A stretch of DNA of 64,000 bases, taken from positions 1 through 64,000 of the forward strand of contig JBCBUE010000010.1 of assembly GCA_039818285.1 (NCBI GenBank). Reading direction: 5' to 3'. Shown in pieces: positions 1-8,116 of this stretch. Origin of the DNA: JBCBUE01 sp039818285 (GTDB lineage Bacteria; Planctomycetota; Phycisphaerae; Phycisphaerales; Phycisphaeraceae). Each line of letters opens with the position of its first letter. Positions within the stretch are counted from its first letter, which is position 1. The notes under the pieces were generated by a model. It searched no databases, was not told the origin of the DNA, and worked only from the letters and a program-made list of their open reading frames with translations. The position numbers and the translations under genes were made by a program.

Positions 1-1
1 C

Positions 2-796
2 CAGTTCGACCTCGACATCAACACCTACGAACGCGTCACGCAGATCGCCGACGGCTCCGCCGACCACCGCCACACCGTCACGACCACCCGTCACGGCCAG
101 CCGCACGCGACGTACCGCTGCCACAACGTCGTCCTCGCCATCGGCGACATGCACCACGCCCGCAAGCTCAACGTCCCCGGCGAGGGCCTGCCGCACGTCA
201 GCCACTACTTCGACGAGCCGCACCAGTACTTCCGCCGCAAGCTGCTCATTGTCGGCGGGCGCAACTCGGCCGTCGAGGCCGCGATCCGCTGTTACCGCGC
301 CGGCGCCGACGTGGCCATCAGCTATCGGCGAGCGTGGTTCGACGAAGAGCACATCAAGTACTGGCTGATGCCCGAGCTCAAGCTGCTGATCGAGAAGGGC
401 GAGGTCACCTACCACGGCCAGACCGTGCCGACCGAGATCACCGCCGATCGGGTCCGGCTCGAGTCCACCGACGACGGCAGCGCGTTCGACCTCGCCGTCG
501 ACGCCGTGCTGCTGCTCACCGGCTACACGCAGGACAAGACGCTGTTCACGATGGCCGGCATCGAGCTCGACGGCGTCAACGAGGCGCCCGTTGTCGATTA
601 CGAGACGATGCAGTCGCCCAACCCCGGCGTGTTCGTCATCGGCACCGCCACGGCCGGCACGCAGAATCACTTCCAGGTCTACATCGAGAACAGCCACCCC
701 CACGTCGCCAAGGCCTGCCACGCGATCACGGGGCAGGACCCGCCGCGCGGCATGATCAACGACGCGGCTCAGCGGTATCGCTTGCTCGAGACATGA
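2..796 (+). CDS. ypdA: YpdA-type FAD/NAD(P)-dependent oxidoreductase, 5'-truncated
   Basis: The reading frame is open from the first bases of the window, so the N-terminal FAD-binding part lies off the left edge. The visible 264 residues contain a GGRNSAVEAAIRCYRAG motif (second Rossmann, NADPH site), a hydrophobic LLLTGY segment, and the C-terminal GVFVIGTATAGTQ motif that closes the FAD site in thioredoxin-reductase-like flavoproteins. The arrangement matches the YpdA / bacillithiol-disulfide reductase family; no CxxC redox pair is visible in this half. In Firmicutes YpdA recycles oxidised bacillithiol; the substrate here is inferred only from family membership. The following gene is convergent and ends 10 bp away. 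Confidence 0.75.
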   Translation, partial: QFDLDINTYERVTQIADGSADHRHTVTTTRHGQPHATYRCHNVVLAIGDMHHARKLNVPGEGLPHVSHYFDEPHQYFRRKLLIVGGRNSAVEAAIRCYRAGADVAISYRRAWFDEEHIKYWLMPELKLLIEKGEVTYHGQTVPTEITADRVRLESTDDGSAFDLAVDAVLLLTGYTQDKTLFTMAGIELDGVNEAPVVDYETMQSPNPGVFVIGTATAGTQNHFQVYIENSHPHVAKACHAITGQDPPRGMINDAAQRYRLLET

Positions 797-805
797 CGGT
801 TGCGA

Positions 806-1618
806 TCACGCCGACGCGACGATGAACCGATCGATCGCCTCGGCCACGCCATCATCGACGTTGCTGGCGACGACGGCGTCGGCGACGTGCTTGGCTTCCG
901 GCCAGGCGTTGCCGACCGCGACGCCCAGCCCGGCCCACCGCAGCATGCCCGTGTCGTTGGGCGCGTCGCCGATGGCCATCACACGCGCCGAGTCAACGCC
1001 CATGGTCTCGGCCAGCCGCGCGACGGCGATCGACTTGTCCACCGAAGGGTCCACGCACTGCATCATGTGCCCGTCGCAGATGAGCACGCCGGCCTCGTCG
1101 CCAAAGGCGTCGGTGATCGCGGCGTGCAGCCCCGGCAGGCGCTCGTCGGGGGTGAGCAGCATCAGCTTGGTGATCGGCCCGTCAATGAAGGTGTCGAGCG
1201 GGCCGACGTGATCGGGCGGGAAGGCGGTGGCCGAGGCGACGGTCAGCAGCGGGTCGTGGCGGTCGGTCAGCCAGCGGTCGCCGGCCTCGACGTGCACGAC
1301 GACGTCGGGATCGAGGGCGCGGGCGGCCTCGGCGATGCGTCGACCGAGCCCCTCGGGCAGCGGCGTGTGCTCGATCACTGTGCCGTCGGCCTCGACGAGC
1401 ATCGAGCCGTTGTACGTCACCATCGGCGTGTCCAGGCCGAGCTCGCGGTGATAGATCATCGCCGCACGCGGCGGGCGGGCCGTGGCCAGCATCACCCGCA
1501 CGCCCCTGGCCAGCGCCCGCCCCACGGCGTCCACCACCGCTTCGGACAGCGACGCGTCGGGGCGCAGCGTCGTGCCGTCCAGGTCGAGCGCGATCAGGTC
1601 GTACCGCCGGTGCGTCAT
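806..1618 (-). CDS. HAD-superfamily phosphatase, Cof type (IIB)
   Basis: 270 residues. Motif I is DLDGTTL near residues 12-18, giving the nucleophile Asp and the general acid Asp. A TARPP motif follows at about 47-51 (motif II Thr), and the C-terminal GDAPNDTGML supplies the motif III/IV acidic residues. A long cap of subclass C2B sits between, as in Cof-type proteins that dephosphorylate sugar phosphates or cofactors. The substrate cannot be told from sequence. It faces the amidohydrolase gene divergently across 56 bp. No Shine-Dalgarno is visible, but a TAGCCT hexamer lies 8 nt before the ATG. Confidence 0.85.
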   Translation of the reverse strand: MTHRRYDLIALDLDGTTLRPDASLSEAVVDAVGRALARGVRVMLATARPPRAAMIYHRELGLDTPMVTYNGSMLVEADGTVIEHTPLPEGLGRRIAEAARALDPDVVVHVEAGDRWLTDRHDPLLTVASATAFPPDHVGPLDTFIDGPITKLMLLTPDERLPGLHAAITDAFGDEAGVLICDGHMMQCVDPSVDKSIAVARLAETMGVDSARVMAIGDAPNDTGMLRWAGLGVAVGNAWPEAKHVADAVVASNVDDGVAEAIDRFIVASA

Positions 1619-1626
1619 CGTGGCCT

Positions 1627-1632
1627 AGGCTA
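1627..1632 (-). promoter_or_regulatory. Candidate -10 element of a leaderless HAD phosphatase mRNA
   Basis: TAGCCT on the minus strand, 8 nt upstream of the ATG. It would place transcription start at or next to the start codon. It is one of 14 such sites in the window. Confidence 0.4.
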
Positions 1633-1674
1633 CTGCCCGACGCCTCGACCGTTCCCCTCGCGAGCCGCTACGAG

Positions 1675-2781
1675 ATGACGCCCCCCACCGCCGCCGACAC
1701 GCTCAAGGACTGCAACCGCCTCGGCCTGGACTTCCACGCCGAGGCCGCCGCCCTCCGCGACCGCTATTCCGGGCCGGTCATCGACGCCCACGTCCATCTC
1801 TTCGACGCCGCCGGCGCCCGCGTCTTCTTCGACACCGCCGACGCCTTCAACGTCACGACCGCCATCACGCAGACCCCGCTCGAGAACGTCGACGCCGTCG
1901 CCGAGGTGGCGGGCGATCGCGTCCACTTCGTGGCCGTCCCCGACTACTGGGGCGTCGACCCCGAGATCGCCTACACGACCGACTACCACGAGCGCCTCGA
2001 GACCTTCGCCGAGAAGGGCGCCCGCATGTTCAAGATCTGGGCCGGCCCGCGCGGGATCGACCGCTCCCCTTATCTCGCCATCGACCACCCCTCCCGCGCC
2101 GAGCTCATCGACGTCGCCAAGTCTCTCGGCTACACCGCCATCATGACCCACGTCGGCGATCCCGACACCTGGTACGCCAAGAAGTACCTCCCCGCCTCCA
2201 AGTATGGCACCAAGCAACAACACCTCGACACCCTCGCCCGACTCATCGAGCAGCACGGCGACCGTCCCTGGCTCGGCGCCCACATGGGCGGCACCCCCGA
2301 AGACCTCGACACGCTGCAGACCTTCCTCGATCGCTTCCCCACCTACGTCATCGACACCTCGGCGACCAAGTGGATCGTCCGCGAGCTGAGTCAACGCATC
2401 GACGAGTTCGCCGACTTCGTCCGACGCAACCCCGGCCGCGTGCTATGGGGCACCGACATCGTCGCCCACGCGCTTAACGCCCTGCCGCCCGACGAAGCAC
2501 GGCAGATCGAGCTGCCCAAGAACGCGCCGCCCATCGAGATCAAGGACGACGCGGGGCATGGCTTCGATCTCTATGGCTCGCGCTTCTGGGCCAAACGCAC
2601 CATGTGCGAGACGACCTACGACGGCCCCTCGCCCATCGTCGACCCCGACCTGCACATGGTCGACGAAACCGTCGACCCCAAGTCGACCGCCACGCTCCGC
2701 GGCGCCGGGCTCGACCACGGCACGCTGCAGGGGCTGTATCACGACAACGCGGCCGCGTTCATCCGGCGCGTCTGGGGCTGA
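1675..2781 (+). CDS. Amidohydrolase-family TIM-barrel hydrolase/decarboxylase
   Basis: 368 residues. The H39-x-H41 pair in DAHVHLFD, the Lys in MFKIWAG (about 121), His in THVGD (about 160), His in GAHMGG (about 202) and Asp in GTDIV (about 261) are laid out like the metal ligands of amidohydrolase-related (Amidohydro_2) enzymes. The protein has no signal peptide and should be cytosolic. Substrates in this family range from hydroxylated aromatics and lactones to 2-pyrone dicarboxylates, so none is assigned. It appears to be a single-gene unit; the 176 bp after it belong to the next gene's promoter region. Confidence 0.75.
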   Translation: MTPPTAADTLKDCNRLGLDFHAEAAALRDRYSGPVIDAHVHLFDAAGARVFFDTADAFNVTTAITQTPLENVDAVAEVAGDRVHFVAVPDYWGVDPEIAYTTDYHERLETFAEKGARMFKIWAGPRGIDRSPYLAIDHPSRAELIDVAKSLGYTAIMTHVGDPDTWYAKKYLPASKYGTKQQHLDTLARLIEQHGDRPWLGAHMGGTPEDLDTLQTFLDRFPTYVIDTSATKWIVRELSQRIDEFADFVRRNPGRVLWGTDIVAHALNALPPDEARQIELPKNAPPIEIKDDAGHGFDLYGSRFWAKRTMCETTYDGPSPIVDPDLHMVDETVDPKSTATLRGAGLDHGTLQGLYHDNAAAFIRRVWG

Positions 2782-2957
2782 GGCGGCGGCGAACCTTTAA
2801 GAATTCAAGTTATTCCGGTTTTCTCAACCTTGGGGAATCTCGCCGGGGGAGGAATCAACGCGCGGCGGCTCTCGTTTTCTCTCCTGTCCGCGATGCATCG
2901 AGTGACGTGTTCGAAACCCCCACCCCGCCCGACAGGGCAAGAAAGGAAGACAACGTC

Positions 2958-3284
2958 ATGAAGCGCAACACCCCCCATCGTCTGATCCTGGCCGCCTCCG
3001 CCGCGGCGCTGACCCTCGGCTTCGCCCCCTTCGCCGACGCCGGCATCAACGGCGGCCGTAATCAGGCCTCCGCCAGCGCTCAGAAGGTGTACCACGCCCC
3101 GGCTCAGACCGCCGTGCGTTACCAGCCGACGCAGTTCAGCGCCGTGACCCGCTCGACCACCCCGCGGGCCACGATCGTCAACCGTGGCAACCACGTCGGC
3201 CGAGGCGTCGCCGCCAACAGCGTGCGGCATCGCACCGCCAAGTCCGACTTCAGCCTCGACAAGCTCTTCGGCGGCGAAGGCTGA
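2958..3284 (+). CDS. Small secreted protein of unknown function
   Basis: 108 residues. A classical signal peptide covers roughly residues 1-29 (basic MKRNTPHR, then a hydrophobic Ala/Leu core ending ADA-G). The mature part is rich in Ser, Thr, Asn, Arg and Val, has no cysteine, and ends in the acidic segment FSLDKLFGGEG. I recognise no domain. The start is supported by AGGAAGA 8-13 nt upstream. The preceding 176 bp include an unusually AT-rich stretch (about 2793-2830) that probably holds the promoter, and an intrinsic terminator follows, so this looks like a monocistronic, possibly highly expressed gene. Confidence 0.65.
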   Translation: MKRNTPHRLILAASAAALTLGFAPFADAGINGGRNQASASAQKVYHAPAQTAVRYQPTQFSAVTRSTTPRATIVNRGNHVGRGVAANSVRHRTAKSDFSLDKLFGGEG

Positions 3285-3319
3285 ACGCAAGACCCGCTCG
3301 ATAACCCGAGACACTCTCC

Positions 3320-3356
3320 ACGCCCCCCGCCGTCGAAAGACGACCGGGGGCGTTTG
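3320..3356 (+). terminator. Rho-independent terminator of the small secreted-protein gene
   Basis: CGCCCCC / GGGGGCG stem with an inner GTCG..CGAC stem, followed by TTTGCTT. It lies 36 bp after the stop codon on the same strand. Confidence 0.65.
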
Positions 3357-3373
3357 CTTGCGCGACGAGCGCG

Positions 3374-3408
3374 GCAAAAAAAGCCCGCGACCCATGGGCC
3401 GCGGGCTT
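3374..3408 (-). terminator. Rho-independent terminator of atpD
   Basis: Read on the minus strand, an AGCCCGCGG..CCGCGGGCT type hairpin (3382-3408) is followed by seven T residues (the A-run at 3376-3382). It sits 30 bp past the atpD stop. Nothing can therefore be co-transcribed downstream of atpD in this operon. Confidence 0.8.
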
Positions 3409-3437
3409 GCTTGGTTGCGTTGAGGTCCGACCGCCGC

Positions 3438-4877
3438 TCAGCCGGCGGCCATCTTCTCGGCCTTGGCCTTCGCGTCGTCGAGCGTGCCGACGTACATGAA
3501 CGCCGACTCGGGCAGGTCGTCGGCCTCGCCGTCGCACAGCCGCTTGAACGAGTCGATCGTCTCCTTCAGCGGCGTGTAGATGCCCGGGAAGCCGGTGAAC
3601 ACCTCGGCCACGAAGAACGGCTGCGAGAGGAAGCGTTCGATCTTGCGAGCCCGGCCGACGATCAGCTTGTCTTCCTCGCTCAGTTCGTCGACGCCGAGGA
3701 TGGCGATGATGTCCTGCAGCGACTTGTAGCGCTGGAGGATCGACTGCACCTGGCGGGCGACGGCGTAGTGCTCTTCGCCGAGGACGCCGGGGTCGAGGAT
3801 GCGGGACGTCGAGCCCAGGGGGTCGACCGCGGGGAAGATGCCCTTCTCGGCGATCGAACGCTGCAGCACGACCGAGGCGTCGAGGTGGGCGAAGGTCGTT
3901 GCCGGGGCGGGGTCGGTGTAGTCGTCGGCGGGGACGTACACGGCCTGCATCGAGGTGATGGCGCCCTTGTCCGTCGAGGTGATCCGCTCCTGCAGCTCGC
4001 CCACGTCCGTGCCCAGCGTCGGCTGATAGCCCACGGCCGACGGCATGCGGCCGAGCAGCGCGGAGACCTCCGAGCCGGCCTGCACGAAGCGGAAGATGTT
4101 GTCGACGAAGAGCAGCGTTTCCTTGCCGGACTCGTCGCGGAACTGCTCGCACATCGTCAGGCCGGACAGCGCGACGCGGAAGCGGGCGCCCGGGGGCTCG
4201 TTCATCTGGCCAAAGACCATGGCGACCTTGTCGAGGACATAGCCGGTCTTGCCGTCGGCGTCGGTGTACTGGGCCTCGGCCATCTCGCGCCAGAGGTCGT
4301 TGCCCTCGCGGGTCCGCTCGCCCACGCCGGCGAACACGGAGTACCCGCCGAACTCGCGGGCCACGCGGGCGATCATCTCCTGGATGATGACGGTCTTGCC
4401 GACACCGGCCCCGCCGAACAGGCCGATCTTGCCGCCGCGGACGAACGGGCAGAGCAGGTCGACGACCTTGATGCCGGTCTCGAGCACCTCGGTCTTGGGG
4501 TTGAGGTCGGTGAAGGGCGGGGCCTCGCGGTGGATCGAGCGGCGCGGGGCGTCGCTGACGGGCGGCTTCTTATCGACGGGGTCGCCCAGCAGGTTAAAGA
4601 CGCGGCCGAGGACGGCCTCGCCGACCGGGACGGTCACGGACGAGCCGGTGTCGGCGATCTCGGTGCCGCGCTGCAGGCCGTCGGTCGTCCCCAGCGCGAC
4701 GCAGCGGACCTGACCGCCGCCGAGGTGCTGCTGGACCTCGCCGACGAGCTTGACCTCCTCGTCGCCCACCTTGTAGTGGACCTCGAGGGCGTTGTAGATG
4801 TCGGGGAGCTGGTCCTCGGGGAACTGGGCGTCGAAGGTCGAGCCGATGACCTGAGAGACGGTACCGGTGGCGGGCAT
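3438..4877 (-). CDS. atpD: F1 ATP synthase subunit beta
   Basis: 479 residues, normal length for bacterial F1-beta. The Walker A GGAGVGKT is near residues 150-157; MNEPPGARFRVALSGLTM carries the catalytic Glu region; LLFVDNIFRF is Walker B; and the signature ..PAPATTFAHLDA.. is intact. It catalyses ATP synthesis/hydrolysis as part of the alpha3beta3 hexamer on the cytoplasmic side of the membrane. The start has an AGGAA Shine-Dalgarno. It is isolated: the upstream neighbour is a DNA glycosylase, a strong terminator follows directly, and no other atp gene, including atpC that usually trails atpD, occurs in the window. Confidence 0.97.
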   Translation of the reverse strand: MPATGTVSQVIGSTFDAQFPEDQLPDIYNALEVHYKVGDEEVKLVGEVQQHLGGGQVRCVALGTTDGLQRGTEIADTGSSVTVPVGEAVLGRVFNLLGDPVDKKPPVSDAPRRSIHREAPPFTDLNPKTEVLETGIKVVDLLCPFVRGGKIGLFGGAGVGKTVIIQEMIARVAREFGGYSVFAGVGERTREGNDLWREMAEAQYTDADGKTGYVLDKVAMVFGQMNEPPGARFRVALSGLTMCEQFRDESGKETLLFVDNIFRFVQAGSEVSALLGRMPSAVGYQPTLGTDVGELQERITSTDKGAITSMQAVYVPADDYTDPAPATTFAHLDASVVLQRSIAEKGIFPAVDPLGSTSRILDPGVLGEEHYAVARQVQSILQRYKSLQDIIAILGVDELSEEDKLIVGRARKIERFLSQPFFVAEVFTGFPGIYTPLKETIDSFKRLCDGEADDLPESAFMYVGTLDDAKAKAEKMAAG

Positions 4878-4993
4878 GGGACGATTCCTGGGCGTGGGGG
4901 TCGATCAGGCCTCGCCGGGGCGCGGCGGGCGGCACAGGTTAATGGCTGGGGCGGGGGGCCGCCACGCGGGGGCGACGTCGGCCGGGGCGACGT

Positions 4994-5821
4994 TCAGCCG
5001 CGGGCACGATCGAGCCGCTCCTGCTCGGCCGGGCAGGCGTAGCAGGTCCGCCCGCCGATCGTCAGCCGCTCGACCTTCTGGCCCGACCGCAGGCTCTTGT
5101 CGCGGCGATAGACGTAGAAACGCCGATCGGCCGTGAGCTGGCGGTGGGTCTTGACGCCAAACTCGCTCGGCTCGGTCGTCACGATCCTGCCGACGCGGAC
5201 CCCGATCTTCAACTGGGCCACCGCGTCGGCCCAGAGCGCGTCGAACCGCTCCCGCCCCAACGCCTTGGCGGGCGTCAGCGGGTGGATGCCCGCTCGGTAC
5301 AGCAGCTCGGCTCGGTAGATGTTGCCGATGCCCGAGACGACCGACTGGTCCATCAGCATCGCGCCGATCGCGGCCTTGCTCTTGGCAATGCGCTGCCAGA
5401 CGACCTCGCGGTCGGCGTTCGGGTCGAGCAGGTCGGGGCCGAGGCGGGCCTTGATGGTGTCGTACGCGGGCACCTCGAGCAGTTCGCAGGCGGTCGGGCC
5501 GTTGAGGTCGACGCAGGCCGCGTCGGTGACCAGGCGCAGCCGCACCGCGCCGCGCGGCTCGGGCGGCGCTTTGTCGTTGGTGAGTTTGGCGACGCGGAAC
5601 TTGCCGTACATCCCCAGGTGTACGTGCACGATGCCGGCGCCGTCGGCGAAGTGATAGAACAGGTGCTTGCCGACGGGCTCGATCGATTCAAGCACGCGGC
5701 CGTCGATCATCGCCGCGCCGGTGTCGAAGCGGCCTTGGGGAGACGAAGCCTCGATCGCGTGCTCCACCAGCAACGGGCGTTGCTGCTTGGCGTGCCGGTG
5801 GATCGTGTGGCCTTCGGGCAT
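4994..5821 (-). CDS. Fpg/Nei-family DNA glycosylase/AP lyase (Nei-like)
   Basis: 275 residues. The N-terminal PEGHTIHR gives the catalytic Pro2/Glu3 of the family and matches the endonuclease VIII (Nei) branch rather than MutM. The helix-two-turn-helix is in DQSVVSGIGNIYRAELLYR (about 155-173). The C-terminal zinc-finger region keeps YRRDKSLRSGQKV and one CYAC pair, but the first CxxC pair is missing, so only two of four zinc ligands remain. It would excise oxidised pyrimidines and nick the abasic site. No Shine-Dalgarno; TACCAT lies 6 nt before the ATG. Confidence 0.85.
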   Translation of the reverse strand: MPEGHTIHRHAKQQRPLLVEHAIEASSPQGRFDTGAAMIDGRVLESIEPVGKHLFYHFADGAGIVHVHLGMYGKFRVAKLTNDKAPPEPRGAVRLRLVTDAACVDLNGPTACELLEVPAYDTIKARLGPDLLDPNADREVVWQRIAKSKAAIGAMLMDQSVVSGIGNIYRAELLYRAGIHPLTPAKALGRERFDALWADAVAQLKIGVRVGRIVTTEPSEFGVKTHRQLTADRRFYVYRRDKSLRSGQKVERLTIGGRTCYACPAEQERLDRARG

Positions 5822-5827
5822 GGGGCG

Positions 5828-5833
5828 ATGGTA
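5828..5833 (-). promoter_or_regulatory. Candidate -10 element of a leaderless nei-like mRNA
   Basis: TACCAT on the minus strand, 6 nt upstream of the ATG of the glycosylase gene. Confidence 0.45.
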
Positions 5834-5867
5834 GGCATGCCGCCATCGAATGCCTCACCAACCCCCC

Positions 5868-5946
5868 TAGCTGCGACGCGACGCGTCGTTGAAGGAATCA
5901 CAACGATGCACGACGCATCGTTCAGCAACGCGTCGCGTCGCAGCTA
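5868..5946. repeat. Nested long inverted repeat
   Basis: A perfect 19-bp inverted repeat (5868-5886 and 5928-5946, arm TAGCTGCGACGCGACGCGT) flanks a second perfect 8-bp inverted repeat AACGATGC / GCATCGTT (5902-5909, 5915-5922). The 79-bp element could fold into a cruciform or a two-part hairpin. No T-run borders it, and it lies upstream of both flanking genes, so it is not a terminator. It resembles a REP- or MITE-like palindromic unit; copy number cannot be judged from one window. Confidence 0.8.
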
Positions 5947-6391
5947 AGGGTTGAGTCGCGATGCCAAAGAGCCGCGCGTGGCGTCGATGCCGCTTCGCCG
6001 ATGTTCCACGGCATCGAGGGCTCGCCACGGTTGACGCCGGGGGGAGGGGCGGCGCGGCCTCTGCAGCTCGCGCGTCCGTCGATCGCTAAGACAGGGTCGC
6101 GATCGTCGGTCATCGGCCGCCCGGCCGACGCGTGCGTCGGGGGCGTCCCGTCCGGCGGTCCACCCCGGTCTCGCCGCCCGGCGCGTGCCCTGTCGATGAG
6201 GGCCGGGCGGCTCACGGGGGTTTCCTACCCACGGATGCGCGGCGCCGCTGGCGCGCACATCGCCGCAGCGCCGGGCGATCGAAGCCGAGTTTCTTCGCCG
6301 CCGGTGCCGTTCAACCTGTCACCGACGTGCCGTCGCCCGGGCTTATGGTCGCGGGGTATCGATCGTTCCGGGTGCCAACAGGGAGAACCAC

Positions 6392-7453
6392 ATGCACGCC
6401 TTGCCGAACTGCGCCGACGCCGACGCGCTCGAAGCCACGCTCTGCCAGATCCACGTCATGCGTTGCTACGCCACCGAGTCGGGCAAGCCGATCAACGACG
6501 AACTCGCGGCCTTGATCGCTCAGCTGGCGTCGCTGTGCAGGCCCGCCCCGCCGCCGGCGGATGGGACGCCTCCACCGGAAGTTCAGCCGCCGCCGCCGCC
6601 ACCGGATCAACAGTTTCGTGGTCGACTCGAGGACTACGAGGCAACCTATCGGCTGGCGCTCGAAGTGCACCGCCTGCTCTCGGCCCTGATCCACCCGGCG
6701 AACCCCGCCACGATCGTGTCCACCGATTTCACCTGGAGGATCTGGAAGTTAAAGACAGTCCGACCGTTGCAGTGGCTATTAATCGCGATTGCCGTGCTGA
6801 CGCTGGCGGCAACCCTAGCCTTTACGTACGCCACGTTCGAGCTCAACACGCGAAACGACGTCAAGCAGACAGTCGCACAACAAGCGGGTGTCGACGACGA
6901 CGATCTGGTACGCAACGTAGACAGCAAGAATCAGGCGGGTTGGGTTCACGACTGGCGGCTGTCGCTACAGTTCTTCGCCGCGGCCATGCTGGGCGCCGGG
7001 TTCGCCACGCTGCTCAACGCCGCGCCATTCGTCGTGCATCGCTCATTTGATAACCGGTACATCACGGTGTATCTGCTGCGCTACCTGCTGGGCGTCGTCG
7101 CGGGGGTCATCCTGGGGCTGGTCGGGCCGGACTTGATCGAGGCTGTGTCAGACGAACCGCCCGAGGGACTGACTCAACTCAGCCTGGCCGTGCTGGCGAT
7201 CGTCGGCGGTTTCTCGGCCAACGCCGTCGCCGCGATCCTCACGCGTATCAGCGACACCCTCGTCGCCCTGGTGCGTGGCCGCAACGACGAACCCAGGGAA
7301 GAGGTCGAGCGCCGGATCAACGACCGCGTCGACGCCGAGAGGCAGCGATTCAACGCGACGCAGGCCACGAAGATCTCAGACATCCTCGGCAAGTTCGACC
7401 AGGACCCCGACAAAGCCCGAGAGGCGCTCCGCGCGATGATCGGCAAGCCTTAG
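6392..7453 (+). CDS. Unrecognised multi-pass membrane protein
   Basis: 353 residues. Residues 1-45 are soluble, followed by a Pro-rich linker (about 50-72) and a charged stretch. A first membrane segment, WLLIAIAVLTLAATLAF, is near 129-146. Further hydrophobic segments are near 190-212 (LQFFAAAMLGAGFATLL), 232-252 and 266-288. The C-terminal 65 residues are charged and helical (EEVERRINDRVDAERQRF), probably a cytoplasmic coiled coil. No known domain is recognised. A clear GGGAGAA ribosome site supports the start. The next gene, also an unknown membrane protein, starts 96 bp downstream, but I cannot show they work together. Confidence 0.7.
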   Translation: MHALPNCADADALEATLCQIHVMRCYATESGKPINDELAALIAQLASLCRPAPPPADGTPPPEVQPPPPPPDQQFRGRLEDYEATYRLALEVHRLLSALIHPANPATIVSTDFTWRIWKLKTVRPLQWLLIAIAVLTLAATLAFTYATFELNTRNDVKQTVAQQAGVDDDDLVRNVDSKNQAGWVHDWRLSLQFFAAAMLGAGFATLLNAAPFVVHRSFDNRYITVYLLRYLLGVVAGVILGLVGPDLIEAVSDEPPEGLTQLSLAVLAIVGGFSANAVAAILTRISDTLVALVRGRNDEPREEVERRINDRVDAERQRFNATQATKISDILGKFDQDPDKAREALRAMIGKP

Positions 7454-7549
7454 ACCCCGCGCTTCGATGCGTGCAATTAACTCCGTCGCGCGCTCTGGCG
7501 GATCGATACGATTGAATCATCGATTCCGCCACGCAATCCTGAAGACGCC

Positions 7550-8116
7550 ATGCTATTCACTGATGCCTTCAAGCCACCCACCGACAACCTCTACAAGTTC
7601 ATCGCGGTCAGCGGATTGGTCTTCGGCATCGCCTGCCTGGCATCGTTGATCTACCTGATCGGAACCTCGGTCGACGCAAGCGTTGAAGTCAAGCAGTCGC
7701 TGCGCACGGCATACGCGGAACTACTCGGAAATGAGGCTGCGGTCGAAGCTCTGAACGCCGCGATGGCAAACTACGAGGTCGGCGACAACCTAGGCGAGCT
7801 CATCGACCAGGTCCGCGAAGCAGACGGAGAGTCGCCTGACATCCAATCGGTGGTACTGTTACTGCAGAGCTTCGATCAATTTAATGCCGACCGGAGCATG
7901 CTGGATACCTATCAAGATTACATCGCCGGTGGCACTGCCTGGTCAATCTTCATATCGTTTTTTAGCTTCATCGCTTGGTATTGGCGACTCCAGCGTTACG
8001 AAGATCGCATCATCAAGCTGAAGGCGCAGGCTTTCGAGATCCAAAGTGAAAAGCAAAGGGATAGAACCAGAAAAGTCACGATGAAGCTGCCCAGAAGACT
8101 GCGCGGCTCGCGCTAG
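7550..8116 (+). CDS. Unrecognised two-TM membrane protein
   Basis: 188 residues. One membrane segment is near 21-46 (VSGLVFGIACLASLIYLIG) and a second near 130-147 (WSIFISFFSFIAWYW). The roughly 80-residue loop between them is acidic and helical, and the C-terminal tail is very basic (KLKAQAFEIQSEKQRDRTRKV), so both ends are predicted cytoplasmic. Base composition is less GC-rich than in neighbouring genes, with more Ile, Lys and Gln codons, which may mean later acquisition. No family is recognised. Its stop overlaps the stop of the convergent ATPase gene by 4 bp. Confidence 0.6.
   Translation: MLFTDAFKPPTDNLYKFIAVSGLVFGIACLASLIYLIGTSVDASVEVKQSLRTAYAELLGNEAAVEALNAAMANYEVGDNLGELIDQVREADGESPDIQSVVLLLQSFDQFNADRSMLDTYQDYIAGGTAWSIFISFFSFIAWYWRLQRYEDRIIKLKAQAFEIQSEKQRDRTRKVTMKLPRRLRGSR

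Larger units (their letters stand above)
5822..6391. other. 570-bp non-coding region
   Basis: Apart from the promoter of the glycosylase gene and the nested inverted repeat, I see no gene here. Open frames exist on both strands but have no ribosome site, no family resemblance and the Arg/Pro/Ala-rich composition of chance translation of GC-rich DNA. The last 20 bp hold GGGAGAA, the Shine-Dalgarno of the next gene. Confidence 0.5.

Noticed and set aside
3354..5042. 562-codon open frame antisense to atpD
   Set aside because: GC-rich codon bias opens the antisense frame; its translation is Asp/Glu/Arg/Leu-rich without any domain, while the opposite strand encodes a canonical F1-beta.
5868..5946. 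Palindrome as an intrinsic terminator or part of a CRISPR array
   Set aside because: No T-run on either strand, both flanking genes point away from it, and there is only one unit with no spacer pattern.
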